Shown piece after piece: positions 33,694 through 42,662 of a DNA stretch of 64,000 nt. A program made the translations under genes and the position numbers. Within the stretch, counting starts at the first letter, position 1. Every line of letters begins with the position of its first letter. The stretch lies in NCBI RefSeq assembly GCF_000657795.2, contig NZ_JHEP02000019.1, forward strand, positions 1 to 64,000. Direction: 5' to 3'. The stretch comes from Bordetella pseudohinzii. Its GTDB lineage: Bacteria; Pseudomonadota; Gammaproteobacteria; Burkholderiales; Burkholderiaceae_B. Below the pieces are notes generated by a model that saw only the letters and a list, made by a program, of their open reading frames with translations, was not told where the DNA came from and made no database searches.

Positions 33694-35055
33694 GTGGAAA
33701 CTGGTGAGATTCTGTTGGGCATTGATGACTGGAAATACACCAAGGAGAAGACGCGCGTTCCTATCTTCTGGGTCGAAGACCGGGTGATCAATCACCACGT
33801 AGGGGTGGCCGGCACCAGCGGGGCCGGGAAGACACATTGGATACGTAAGTTTGTGCAAGGAATGCCGCCTCATGTGGAAATTGATCTCTTTGATTATCAC
33901 GGCGACATAGAGATTCCAGGCGCGCAGTCGGTAGTCTTCAGTGAGGCCACGCGCTATGGCTACAACCCCTTGGTCCTCAACCCGGACCCGCATTATGGCG
34001 GCGTGCGGCGTGGCATTAGCGACGTGCTAAATGCGATGACGCAGACGGGGCGTGTGCTGGGGGGGAATCAAGAAGGAGTGCTGCGGAACCTGCTGACCGA
34101 CACCTATGCGGCCCGCGGAATTCTGCAAGACGAGCCCCAATCGTGGAAGCGAAGGGAAGCTACACAGGAAGAGATCAGAGCACTGCAGCTTGCCCAAGAT
34201 TGGGGCACGCTGCGTGCCACATACCCAACGTTAGAAGATGTTATCCGCATGGCGAAGCGCAAGCTTCGCGCGCTCTATTTGAGAGTCGAGGATTCGGGAA
34301 GAGGGGCTGCGGTGCTTTCGGCCTTTGATGCGTATTGCCGTGCAATGCGGTCGTTCAAATCCTCGGCTGCGCTTTGCCAGAGGGCTGAGCAATCTGATGA
34401 AGACCAGAAGCGCCTCGCGGCGGCGAAGGACAAGGCGTTGCAGGCGCATGCGGCCTACCTGGACGCGCTGGAATCGGGGCGTGAGCTCGAAGAGACAATC
34501 AAATATGGGAACAAGGACGTGCTGCAGAGCACTATCACCCGCCTGGAAAATTTAGTCGCGCTGGGACTTTTCAATGCCAATCCGCCACCATTTGGAAATG
34601 CTCGTATTCGGCGCTATGTGATCAAGCCTTTGGCTTCGTCGACGGCGGAGCTCGTCATGTTCGTGCATTTTCGGCTGCAGGCGATAATCAGGGAAATGAT
34701 GCAGCGCGGAGAGTCAGGCGGCCAGCTCCGGCGCCTCATCGTGCTCGATGAAAGCAAAATCTTCAATAGCGAGGATCCACATAATCCGGTCAACAAAATT
34801 GTCAACGAGATGCGAAAGTTCGGCTTGGCCATCCTCCTGGCAGGGCAATCGCCTGCACACTTCAGCGAGGACTTTATCAAAGGCGCCGGCACACTGCTTC
34901 TGTTGAACCTGGCCACAGCGGATTGGGACGACGCGGCCCGCAAGCTCAAAATCGAGAAGGACAAGCTGCGCTTCCTTCGGCCTCAACGAAGCGGGGCTAT
35001 TAGGCTGTTGGAAAAGGGTCAAGGCATGAATTTCAAGCAGATCCGCTTCGAATAG
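33694..35055 (+). CDS. HerA/VirB4-like ATPase of unknown transfer role
   Basis: 453 residues. I prefer the GTG at 33694 (AGAGGA six bases upstream) to the TTG overlapping the trbC stop. The P-loop is VAGTSGAGKTHW near residue 40 and Walker B is RRLIVLDESKIFN near residue 350. An inserted coiled coil occupies about residues 215-275. There is no membrane span. This is neither DotO, DotL nor DotB, all of which are present elsewhere, so it is an additional motor in the coupling-protein operon. Confidence 0.8.
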   Translation: METGEILLGIDDWKYTKEKTRVPIFWVEDRVINHHVGVAGTSGAGKTHWIRKFVQGMPPHVEIDLFDYHGDIEIPGAQSVVFSEATRYGYNPLVLNPDPHYGGVRRGISDVLNAMTQTGRVLGGNQEGVLRNLLTDTYAARGILQDEPQSWKRREATQEEIRALQLAQDWGTLRATYPTLEDVIRMAKRKLRALYLRVEDSGRGAAVLSAFDAYCRAMRSFKSSAALCQRAEQSDEDQKRLAAAKDKALQAHAAYLDALESGRELEETIKYGNKDVLQSTITRLENLVALGLFNANPPPFGNARIRRYVIKPLASSTAELVMFVHFRLQAIIREMMQRGESGGQLRRLIVLDESKIFNSEDPHNPVNKIVNEMRKFGLAILLAGQSPAHFSEDFIKGAGTLLLLNLATADWDDAARKLKIEKDKLRFLRPQRSGAIRLLEKGQGMNFKQIRFE

Positions 35056-35075
35056 CCGTGGGCACTGGCCGAGAT

Positions 35076-35780
35076 CTAACGACTTGACGGCTTGGATGGT
35101 GCATTAGGCCGGTGGCCGAGGCTCCGGGTGACGCCGGGTGCGTCGGGCCTGGCCGCCGGCGCCGGCGGTTCCAAACTGATGTGCAGCGGGTCTATACGAC
35201 AGAATGCTTCGGTGATCCGAGCCCAGTGCCGGTAGGGCACGGTGGCGACGTTGTAGATTCTGTCGCTAAAGGCGAGCTGCGCGGGATGAGCGATCATCTT
35301 GACATGCTGCCAGGCCGCCTGGGCCTGCAGATCTTCGATAAGTGCAGGATGGCGTGCCAAGACGAGCTGTGGCCTTTTGAAATCGAGAGACTCGATCGAA
35401 ATCCCACGAGCCTGCAGACCGGATTTCAAAACAACAACGACATCGTCCATCATGGACCTGCTCAGTTTATGGAAGCTGAGGAAATCGAAGTGTGCCAGAT
35501 CCTGAGTGGTCATCTGACGTAAATTCGGCCTTTCGTCCAGGGAGACGGAAAAGTCCACAGCTGTGAACTTTAATCCATTCTGTTGGGCGTACTCGCGAGC
35601 AGCGACAATGCCTTCCAGGCGCGCCTGATAGCCGTAGTAGGCCGAGATGGAATTGGGAATAGCCTCGGCAAGAGGCAGGCCGCATTGATGCAGCGGGATC
35701 GAAGCGGGTAGGGTGTTCTTGAAAAAGTAGATGGTCGAGAGCTCTACGCTGCTGGATTGCCCGGACGCCTGAGCGGTCAT
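35076..35780 (-). CDS. Hypothetical protein, 234 aa
   Basis: Soluble protein with several short conserved-looking blocks (IYFFKNTLPA, DFLSFHKLSRSMMDDVVVVL, RIYNVATVPYRHW) and a proline-rich tail. No domain recognised. It follows the HTH gene by six bases on the minus strand and converges with the HerA-like gene, with only 20 bases between the stops. Confidence 0.65.
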   Translation of the reverse strand: MTAQASGQSSSVELSTIYFFKNTLPASIPLHQCGLPLAEAIPNSISAYYGYQARLEGIVAAREYAQQNGLKFTAVDFSVSLDERPNLRQMTTQDLAHFDFLSFHKLSRSMMDDVVVVLKSGLQARGISIESLDFKRPQLVLARHPALIEDLQAQAAWQHVKMIAHPAQLAFSDRIYNVATVPYRHWARITEAFCRIDPLHISLEPPAPAARPDAPGVTRSLGHRPNAPSKPSSR

Positions 35781-35786
35781 GAGTAA

Positions 35787-36302
35787 CTATGTTTCCGTGT
35801 TGTCTTTCTCGGGCCCACGGGCTCTGTTGCGTGAGCTGACCCGTGTAGCGATTTCAGTCATGAGTTTGATGCTTTGCTTAGGGGGGAGGTTGAGCCGCTT
35901 GATGGCTTCGATCCACCGAAGCAGCGGACGACCCGGATTACCATCGTTCTGTAAGAGTCGGTAGATAGATGGCACGGAGCGACCTACTAGCGTAGCAAAG
36001 GCCTCCCTATCTTGGGTAGTGTTTTCAAAGCCAAGAAAGGCATAAAAATCTTTAATCTCGGGGGACTCCTGGAGCGGGGCCGCCCCTGGGTACTCTCTAT
36101 ACACGGTCAATAACATCGCTACGACAGGATCGGTCAACGGAGCATCGGCGTTGGCCGGGTCAGTCAGCTTGTCCCACTTCGTCCAGGGCAGTCCGAATAG
36201 ATCCGCGGCGACCGTCTTTTTGAGACCGTGTTCTAGTCTCCAGCGCTCGAGATCACGGCCGCAGAGGGGTCGCTGAAGGGAGTCGTGCATGGTATCGCTC
36301 AT
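35787..36302 (-). CDS. Helix-turn-helix regulator-like protein
   Basis: 171 residues. Two segments look like HTH units: RDLERWRLEHGLKKTVAADL near the N-terminus, and REAFATLVGRSVPSIYRLL near residue 110. Such an arrangement suits a transcriptional regulator. It is divergent from the LPD7 gene, and operator copy 5 lies between them. It is therefore a candidate for the protein that binds the plasmid-wide palindrome, alongside the RHH protein at 7573-7860. Confidence 0.65.
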   Translation of the reverse strand: MSDTMHDSLQRPLCGRDLERWRLEHGLKKTVAADLFGLPWTKWDKLTDPANADAPLTDPVVAMLLTVYREYPGAAPLQESPEIKDFYAFLGFENTTQDREAFATLVGRSVPSIYRLLQNDGNPGRPLLRWIEAIKRLNLPPKQSIKLMTEIATRVSSRNRARGPEKDNTET

Positions 36303-36380
36303 CCGTAAATGATAGCAAATACAAACTAGATAGGGTGGCTATTGCACATCGTGAGAAGAACAGCATCTCGCGGGAATTCT

Positions 36381-36398
36381 GAATCATACATATAATAC
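36381..36398 (+). promoter_or_regulatory. Plasmid-wide operator, copy 5 (degenerate) with -10 box
   Basis: GAATCATACATATAATAC has the same 18-bp length with changes in both arms. TATAAT lies at 36391-36396 as a perfect -10. It precedes the LPD7 gene. I see no strong -35. Confidence 0.55.
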
Positions 36399-36468
36399 AA
36401 AATAGACGAGGGGGCACCTATTTCGCACTTTGTCGCGTGGCCACCTGTAGCCCGATGGAGAAACCTGC

Positions 36469-37593
36469 ATGAGGACACAGTCCCAATCGAGTATGAACGG
36501 CTTCGCAAGTGGAGAGGGGCCGCGGGCCCAAGCATCCAATGCGCCCGATGAACTGGAAATTGCCGCTTTTTTGGTCAGCGAAGCGCTGGTCCGCCAGTGC
36601 GACGCTTCGGCCTTTATGGGTCGCAAAGTCTGCCGCATCACTCGCGGCTCGACCCCATTGCTAGCCTTTGCTGACGAGGTGCCCGTTCCGGACGATGTGT
36701 CCAGCTGGACCGTATCCCAGGAGATTGCACATCTCGCCCAGCGCCAAATGGCCTTTATGCAGGGTCTTGGGCAGACGCCTGAGCGTCAGACTGATTCCGA
36801 AGGGCAGGCGAAGACGAGCACCGAAATCTTCGCTGAGCTGCTCAAACGCTGCAGCTATGAGGCACAGCAAGATGGGCGGGTCGTCTATCAGCTGGACAAG
36901 ACAAACATCTTCGTCGATCACGGGAGCCAGTTGCTAATGGAGCCAGGCGCCGACCGCAATGAAGAGGCGATTCTTGTGGCTCTGCTGCTGGCCAAGGAGA
37001 AGTTCGGCGCGATCGAACTCACGGGCGATGCGGAGTTTCAACGCCGCGCCCTCGAAATCATCGTGAGGCACGACATTGACGTTCGGCTCAAGAATGCCGC
37101 TCAGCAGGCGCTGAAGGATGAGCTGATCAAGGCGCGGGGTGCCGAACGTGCCGCGAAGCAGAATGCGCAACCCTCGACTGCCGGGAGGACATCCGGCGCG
37201 CCGCGGAATGGAATCGAAGGCAGTGAATACGGCTCGTCCAGAGGGCCAGCCAGCGAAGCAAGGGGTCCGAAAGGCCATACATCGGAGGCTACGCGCTGTG
37301 TGAATGCGTATGCCTGGTGGCAGTCACAGGCAGCAATCATCAGCTCGAGCGCGCGTTCCGAAAGGGAAAAGGAAGAGCAGCTGCGAAAGCTTGGACCTGC
37401 CCCAGACAAGGGGAAAGCCTGGTGGTTCGATGCGGCGGGCAATCCGAGGCCTGCGCCCAGTGATCCGACCGTGGAGCGCAAGCTGCGCGCGGCGGCCGGC
37501 ATGGATGTCGCCGCTGCAGCGACCCAGACAACGGCGGCGCCGAAAAAGCACGCTGCAGGGAGCTCGATGAGGTCGACCAGGTTCGCCCGTTGA
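36469..37593 (+). CDS. LPD7-domain protein, standalone
   Basis: 374 residues. Residues about 138-220 contain NIFVDHGSQLLMEP, AILVALLLAKEKFG and ELTGDAEFQRRALEII, which match the C-terminal domain of the relaxase on this same element (FIDHGQTILLD, ILAALLLAQEKY, LTGTPEFQQLALQLI). This is the large polyvalent protein-associated domain 7 found in relaxases and other transferred proteins. The rest is low-complexity. It may be a relaxase paralogue fragment, a transferred effector or a relaxosome accessory. Confidence 0.75.
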   Translation: MRTQSQSSMNGFASGEGPRAQASNAPDELEIAAFLVSEALVRQCDASAFMGRKVCRITRGSTPLLAFADEVPVPDDVSSWTVSQEIAHLAQRQMAFMQGLGQTPERQTDSEGQAKTSTEIFAELLKRCSYEAQQDGRVVYQLDKTNIFVDHGSQLLMEPGADRNEEAILVALLLAKEKFGAIELTGDAEFQRRALEIIVRHDIDVRLKNAAQQALKDELIKARGAERAAKQNAQPSTAGRTSGAPRNGIEGSEYGSSRGPASEARGPKGHTSEATRCVNAYAWWQSQAAIISSSARSEREKEEQLRKLGPAPDKGKAWWFDAAGNPRPAPSDPTVERKLRAAAGMDVAAAATQTTAAPKKHAAGSSMRSTRFAR

Positions 37594-37660
37594 TTTCAGT
37601 TTGCCTGTTATGGCGCACGACAGGCAATTCTCTATGTGTGCGCCCTTTAAGGAGCCGATG

Positions 37661-38218
37661 ATGGCGAATGAACAGGAACACGACGCGAAGGCTGAGCCGA
37701 AGCTGATCTTGCGCGGCGCTCAACGCAGGGAGGGGAGCGATGACTACGAGACGACGGTGCTTCTCTTCGAAGGCAAAGGCGACTACCTGCAAGGGTACGT
37801 TGTCGCACACGGACGGAAGCGGGACGTGATCGCGCATATGAACGGACGCAAACCCAATCCCGACACAGGGGAAATCAAGCCCGGCTTTCTCAAACTGTCC
37901 GAGAGAGTGGGCAAGGGCGATGATCAGGGCTGGCGTGAGGTGGGCTACGGAAACGCCATGAACTCGCGCCGGGACAGCAAGCAAGTGTTCTTCGACACGG
38001 TGCTGTTCAATATTGACGGGGAAACCCTCAGTGCCCGGATTACCAAACACGTCACGCCGGAAATGCACGCAAGGCTGGGCTTCAGCTCGCCGCGCGTAGA
38101 GCGGCCGAAGACGGCTAAGTCTGCCAAGGCAGACCAAGCCGACGAGCCTGCGCCGGAACAACGGCCCGGTGTGTCCCGCCCCGCAGCGCGCCGCACAGCA
38201 GCGCGCCAAGCGGCCTAA
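37661..38218 (+). CDS. Hypothetical basic-tailed protein, 185 aa
   Basis: I choose the second of two adjacent ATGs (37658, 37661) because AAGGAG lies six bases ahead. The body has a beta-rich-looking region (YETTVLLFEGKGDYLQGYVV) and the tail is rich in A, R, P and K, as in nucleic-acid-binding proteins. No family recognised. Same operon as the LPD7 gene. Confidence 0.6.
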   Translation: MANEQEHDAKAEPKLILRGAQRREGSDDYETTVLLFEGKGDYLQGYVVAHGRKRDVIAHMNGRKPNPDTGEIKPGFLKLSERVGKGDDQGWREVGYGNAMNSRRDSKQVFFDTVLFNIDGETLSARITKHVTPEMHARLGFSSPRVERPKTAKSAKADQADEPAPEQRPGVSRPAARRTAARQAA

Positions 38219-38233
38219 TCGGTCGAGGTGGCA

Positions 38234-38659
38234 ATGAAGAGGCAGTTGCTGGTGCTGGTAGCCGGCCTGCTGCTGGCGGCGGCAAGTGGCGTTGCCACTG
38301 CTGCCGCCTGCCGCGCAGGGTCCGCTGCTGCGCAAGGCGCACAACAGGGGTACGAACGAGATATGGGCGTGGCCGTGGAGGAGGCCAAGAAGAACATGGA
38401 CTGGTCGGATATGCTTCAACAGTGTGTCGGAGGGATCTCCGGCATCAGCGCTACGAGTGCATTTCCTTCGTTAGGAGACTTGATAAACCAGCAGATTAAC
38501 AAGGTCTGCTATGCGGTCCGTGGAAAAATCAGTTCGGCGGTCGGGGCCGTGACAGGCCAAGTGAGTGACATGACTGGAGGCATGGTCTCTGCAAGCCCTG
38601 CGTATGGAGGCGGCGCCGCGGCATCATCCGCAGACATTTGGAAGAGCATCTGGCGCTGA
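38234..38659 (+). CDS. Secreted small protein, TraL-like position
   Basis: 141 residues from the ATG at 38234. A signal peptide ends near residue 24 (GVATAAA). The mature part has four cysteines counting that in AACRAG, with QCVGGISG and FPSLGDLINQQINKVC motifs, then a glycine/alanine-rich tail. It lies just before pilM and traJ. In R64 traL is near traJ-traK, so it may be TraL-like, but I cannot confirm this. Confidence 0.6.
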   Translation: MKRQLLVLVAGLLLAAASGVATAAACRAGSAAAQGAQQGYERDMGVAVEEAKKNMDWSDMLQQCVGGISGISATSAFPSLGDLINQQINKVCYAVRGKISSAVGAVTGQVSDMTGGMVSASPAYGGGAAASSADIWKSIWR

Positions 38660-38660
38660 T

Positions 38661-39116
38661 ATGTCGATCTTCTTCTGGCCTCTAGCGTTCGGCGTGATCA
38701 TCATCGTCTCGGCCTCCTCAATCAATAGTGGCACTCATACTCAGACGACCCAAAGCTCCGCGCAAGTTGAGGTTCTCGGCGGCCAGTTTCTTGCGTATCG
38801 CGCGGCCGTGGTCGCATATGCGCGTGCGAATCCATCGGCGACCGGAACGGTCGCCGATGGCGCCCTGCAACTGCCTGATTGGTTGGCGAAGCCCCAAGAG
38901 TTCAGGGCCTATGTGCAGACAGGAGAGTCGTTCTCTTACTTCCTGCCGCCTACGCCGCGTCCTAGCATTGCAGACCTCGGCCTTTACCCAGACGGCGGAA
39001 TCGTTAGCTCAGTAGGTGTTGCCGTCAACGGTAGACTGGTCTCTGGCACTTCGGCTGCAGCTGGCAGAGCTTTGCCTATAGGAATTCCGGACGGCGCAAT
39101 TGTATACGTGAACTGA
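38661..39116 (+). CDS. pilM: PilM-like thin-pilus protein
   Basis: 151 residues starting one base after the previous stop. A single N-terminal span (FFWPLAFGVIIIVSASSI) with a periplasmic domain that keeps the GQFLAYRAAVVAYARANP and VQTGESFSYF blocks seen in IncI PilM proteins. R64 PilM is required for thin-pilus formation. Its location away from the main pil operon is unusual. Confidence 0.78.
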   Translation: MSIFFWPLAFGVIIIVSASSINSGTHTQTTQSSAQVEVLGGQFLAYRAAVVAYARANPSATGTVADGALQLPDWLAKPQEFRAYVQTGESFSYFLPPTPRPSIADLGLYPDGGIVSSVGVAVNGRLVSGTSAAAGRALPIGIPDGAIVYVN

Positions 39117-39120
39117 TTGA

Positions 39121-40263
39121 ATGGAACTATTCAATTTTCGAGGTGATGTTTCGGGGCATGAGCTCCGGCAGATGCTCAAATTCTGCTCCGACCACGAAGC
39201 ATCGGATGTCCTCATCCAAGGCGGAGACTATGTCTGGGCCCAGATCCATGGCCGGCAATGCAGAGTGACTTCGCATACGATTAAGCAAGGACATCTGTCT
39301 CAAATCATCGCGGAACTATGGAACTCCGAGGTCGAAGCGAATATACGGGCGGGGCGTGGCGCGGATCGCGCGCTGGAGATATCAGGCGAAGCCTTCGGAG
39401 TAGAGCGCGGAAAGGCACTGAGGTTCCGGTGCAATTTCATCCAAGGTAGGGTGGCCAAGGTCGACGAGGCCTACGCCATCACCATGCGCATCATCCCGAC
39501 AGAACTGCCCGATATCCTGAAGATGGACATCGAGCCGGATCTGTTCGAGAGTCTCTATCCGGGCATGGGCCTGGTGTTGGTGTGTGGGCCTACGGGGTCA
39601 GGCAAGACAACACTGCAAGCTGGAGTTTATGGCTTTGCCGGCCGTGAGATGCCGGATCGAAAAGTCATCACATATGAAGACCCGATCGAGTTCGTCCTTG
39701 GCGGCAGCCACTGGTTAGGGCCGCAGCCAGCCCAGTCGCAAATCGGTCGAGATATTGAGACATTTGCGCTTGGCCTGAAGAATGCGATGCGGCGCGCGCC
39801 GAGCATCATTGGCATTGGAGAGGCGCGAGATCTGGAGACGATAGACGCCATGGTTGAAGCAGGCCTCACAGGGCACTTGTGCTATGCCACGATCCATACG
39901 GAATCCGTAGCAGAGACAATCAACCGTATTATCCAGGTCTATCCGCCGGCGCAACAGAGCGCCATTGCAGCGCGGCTCATGGGGGCACTGCGCGTCATCG
40001 TGGTCCAGCGCTTAGTGAAGACCACGGACGGAAAACGCCAAGCAATCCGAGAATATGTTGTATTCGATCGTGATCTTCGGAATAGGCTGCAGGAGGAGCC
40101 CTTCGAGCGGTGGGCGCCGATGTTGCGACAGCAACTGGAAGCTTCCAGTGCGACGCTAGATGATAAGGCTTGGCTTCTCTACAGAGCAGGGCGCATCGCT
40201 AAGGACGAGTTCATCGAGCTCGCCGGCAATAGGGCTTACAGGAAGCGCATGGAGAACCTATGA
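39121..40263 (+). CDS. traJ: Secretion ATPase TraJ/DotB
   Basis: 380 residues of the VirB11/PilT superfamily: Walker A CGPTGSGKTTLQ near residue 160, Asp box ITYEDPIEF, Walker B region IIGIGEARDLETIDAMVEA, His box YATIHTES. No membrane span. DotB-type ATPases energise Dot/Icm systems together with DotO. The stop overlaps traK as ATGA. Confidence 0.93.
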   Translation: MELFNFRGDVSGHELRQMLKFCSDHEASDVLIQGGDYVWAQIHGRQCRVTSHTIKQGHLSQIIAELWNSEVEANIRAGRGADRALEISGEAFGVERGKALRFRCNFIQGRVAKVDEAYAITMRIIPTELPDILKMDIEPDLFESLYPGMGLVLVCGPTGSGKTTLQAGVYGFAGREMPDRKVITYEDPIEFVLGGSHWLGPQPAQSQIGRDIETFALGLKNAMRRAPSIIGIGEARDLETIDAMVEAGLTGHLCYATIHTESVAETINRIIQVYPPAQQSAIAARLMGALRVIVVQRLVKTTDGKRQAIREYVVFDRDLRNRLQEEPFERWAPMLRQQLEASSATLDDKAWLLYRAGRIAKDEFIELAGNRAYRKRMENL

Positions 40264-40529
40264 AAATATCCATATGGCGTGATGCGTCTCGGGTGCCAGA
40301 AGCTCTCGGGATTCCCTGCGTAGCCTATCTCCCCCTGTTCATATGGCTCTTCCACATGAAGACATGGACTTTCTATACGGCCATCGGTGTGATCGCATGC
40401 TACGCTGTATTAGCCCGGTTCGGCCTGACCGTCGCCGTCATCTGGGGAAAGATGCTGCACTTCCTGCGAGGACCGCGGGTGCTGGCCAGGCCTTGGTGGT
40501 GGCGCAATCGATTCGACGACAACGAATAG
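40260..40529 (+). CDS. traK_IcmT: TraK/IcmT small membrane protein
   Basis: 89 residues with two hydrophobic segments and the signature LFHMKTWTFYTA, LARFGLTV and ARPWWWRNRF, all features of IcmT (R64 TraK). Coupled to traJ/dotB, as in R64. Not to be confused with the IncP-style TraK encoded at 56818. Confidence 0.85.
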   Translation: MKISIWRDASRVPEALGIPCVAYLPLFIWLFHMKTWTFYTAIGVIACYAVLARFGLTVAVIWGKMLHFLRGPRVLARPWWWRNRFDDNE

Positions 40530-40568
40530 TCCTGTGGAGCCACCCAAGTTCAGCCACCTCCCATCCCT

Positions 40569-40590
40569 GTCGCCAGGCACGCCTGGCGAC
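40569..40590. terminator. Hairpin between convergent genes
   Basis: GTCGCCAGG-CACG-CCTGGCGAC is a perfect 9-bp stem with a 4-base loop, midway between the traK/IcmT stop and the acyltransferase stop. It has no long T-run, so it may act as a bidirectional hairpin terminator only weakly. Confidence 0.55.
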
Positions 40591-40612
40591 GGATTTAGCG
40601 CAAGCAGCTACG

Positions 40613-42520
40613 CTACTTCTCGGGTGCTGAACTTCGCGGGCGCGCATCGAGGAGTTGTCGTAATGTTTCGCCTTGGCTCAGCACACTAGCCGCATACTGG
40701 GCACCGTCACGGGTGAAGTGGCCACCGTCATAGCTGATTAGCCTATCGTCGGGGGTAAACACTGGACATCGCGCCTCAGGACAGAGTCTATCGATCAGAT
40801 CGATGTAGACCCCACGACCTGCGGTCATGTCCCGGACCCTTTCATTGACCCTAAGACGCTCGGCTTCGAGCGAGTAATGCAAACTGGCGCGTTCCGCCGG
40901 TTGCATCCGAGCCAGCTTAATTACCTCGGGCACAGCAAAGCGCTTGGGGCCCACAATGACCAACTGCTGACCTGGCCGTAGAGATAGGCGCTCTAGGGTG
41001 GCGGGAAGTTGAGCGGCGGACCATAGTTGCCAATTGGCCGCAATCACAACTATATCGGCTTGTTCTATCAAGCCCAAGGATTGCTTGAGGTTCTTGGCGC
41101 TTCGACAGAAACCACGATCCGCGGGCGCGATATCGCTCTCGACGGCGCGCCGATCCCAGACCGGCTGGCACACCGGGGATATATAAAAGGTGCGAACCTG
41201 GTGGCCGTGCCATGCCCCACCCTCGAGGGCGACGTTTAGAAAATCTTGGGCCTGGCTATCTCCAACGACGAGAACCTTGGGCCCGGGCTCAGGGCCGAAG
41301 TCTGTTTCCAGAGCATTGAAGCGGCCGACAACGTACTTCGACTGCAGTTCTACATTGCCGTAGGCCCACCATCTACGCTGCTCTTCGCTGAAGCGCAGTG
41401 CAGCACCCTGCGTAAGGCAGATAGCCGCACCGACGGCGAACATAACGGCGCAGGCAGTCCCGAGAATCGCCAGGGCCGTCCTCCGCGGAATCCGGCCATG
41501 AGCTCGGAAGGGGGTCTCTATATAGCGCCAACTTAGCCACGCTATGGCCAGCGACAACAGGGTCAGGGAGGCGCCTGTGAGGGTCCCATGCGCCGCACCG
41601 AGAGTATGCGCGTACGTGAACAGCGGCTGGTGCCACAGGTATGCGCTGTAGGAGATCAGGCCAATGCCAACAAGCGGCCGGCTCGCGAGCACTCGACCGA
41701 GGGCATTATCGCGCGAGGCCCCAGCAAGCACCGCGGCAGCTCCTAGTGCAGGAAGCAATACGCTCAACCCAGGGAAGGGCGTCGTGGCGTCGTAGATCGC
41801 GACGCCGGCGCCGATGCCAAAGATCCCAGCCCAAGCTAGACAGTGGCGCAGCAGCGGGAAAGGCGCTAAGCGGCGCTGAAGGTCGGAGAAAGCGAGTGCG
41901 GCGCCAATAAGGAGCTCGCATGCTCGCGTGGGCAGCAAATAGAAGGCAGCCAGAGCTCGGCCCTTGTGTACGTTGATTTGAGCGGCCACGAGCGAGGCGG
42001 CGGAAAAAAGCAATATCAACCACAGTATTCGCCTGGGAATAAAGCGCCACGCAAGCCACAGGGCGATGGGAAAGATTACGTAGAATTGCTCCTCCACCCC
42101 TAGACTCCAGGTGTGAAGTAACGGATTCTCGAGCCCGGCCGTAAAGTAGTTGGTGGTGCGCCAGTAAAGAATATTGGACCCGAAGGCGATGACTGCCATT
42201 ACACCTTGGCCCAGGCGCTCGAACAGAAAGGGGTCCAATAAAAACCAGCCTGCCACGGCACTTGCGGCCAGCATCACAAGGAGTGCTGGCAAGATCCGTC
42301 GAGCCCGCCGCTCGTAGAAATCCGCGAAGCGAAACTGCCCCGACTCCAACTGGCCGCGAATTATGCCGGTAATGAGGTAGCCGCTTATGACGAAGAAAAC
42401 GTCCACGCCAACAAAGCCTCCGGGAAATCCCGGAAGGCCAGCATGGAAAAGGATCACGGATAAAACGGCGACCGCCCGTAGGCCGTCCACCTCGGGGCGG
42501 TATTTTTGTGAATCCGACAT
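40613..42520 (-). CDS. Acyltransferase-3 / SGNH O-acetyltransferase
   Basis: 635 residues of the OafA/YrhL type. The N-terminal two thirds are a ten-span membrane acyltransferase domain beginning RPEVDGLRAVAVLSVILFHAG, with the FVGVDVFFVISGYLITG and FYERRARRILPAL motifs. The C-terminal third is an SGNH hydrolase-like domain (VLVVGDSQAQDF, later DGGHFT). It would O-acetylate a surface glycan or protein at the inner membrane. It follows pilV on the same strand, at the place where IncI plasmids carry shufflon segments. Targets may be LPS, peptidoglycan or the pilin. Confidence 0.85.
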   Translation of the reverse strand: MSDSQKYRPEVDGLRAVAVLSVILFHAGLPGFPGGFVGVDVFFVISGYLITGIIRGQLESGQFRFADFYERRARRILPALLVMLAASAVAGWFLLDPFLFERLGQGVMAVIAFGSNILYWRTTNYFTAGLENPLLHTWSLGVEEQFYVIFPIALWLAWRFIPRRILWLILLFSAASLVAAQINVHKGRALAAFYLLPTRACELLIGAALAFSDLQRRLAPFPLLRHCLAWAGIFGIGAGVAIYDATTPFPGLSVLLPALGAAAVLAGASRDNALGRVLASRPLVGIGLISYSAYLWHQPLFTYAHTLGAAHGTLTGASLTLLSLAIAWLSWRYIETPFRAHGRIPRRTALAILGTACAVMFAVGAAICLTQGAALRFSEEQRRWWAYGNVELQSKYVVGRFNALETDFGPEPGPKVLVVGDSQAQDFLNVALEGGAWHGHQVRTFYISPVCQPVWDRRAVESDIAPADRGFCRSAKNLKQSLGLIEQADIVVIAANWQLWSAAQLPATLERLSLRPGQQLVIVGPKRFAVPEVIKLARMQPAERASLHYSLEAERLRVNERVRDMTAGRGVYIDLIDRLCPEARCPVFTPDDRLISYDGGHFTRDGAQYAASVLSQGETLRQLLDARPRSSAPEK

Positions 42521-42613
42521 TCTTCGCTTATTGGGGAGAAATGGCCACGGCCGCCGATTAGCCTGGCCAGCTCAAAGGCGGGCTGCAGTTTATCAAATCC
42601 GCCCTAAACAAGT

Positions 42614-42632
42614 GCCGCCCTTATCGGGCGGC
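42614..42632 (-). terminator. Terminator-like hairpin after pilV
   Basis: GCCGCCC-TTATC-GGGCGGC is a 7-bp perfect stem. Read on the minus strand it is followed by ACTTGTTT. It probably ends the pil operon before the acyltransferase. Confidence 0.55.
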
Positions 42633-42662
42633 CAGCGCATTTCGCCACGAACTCCGTTACCA

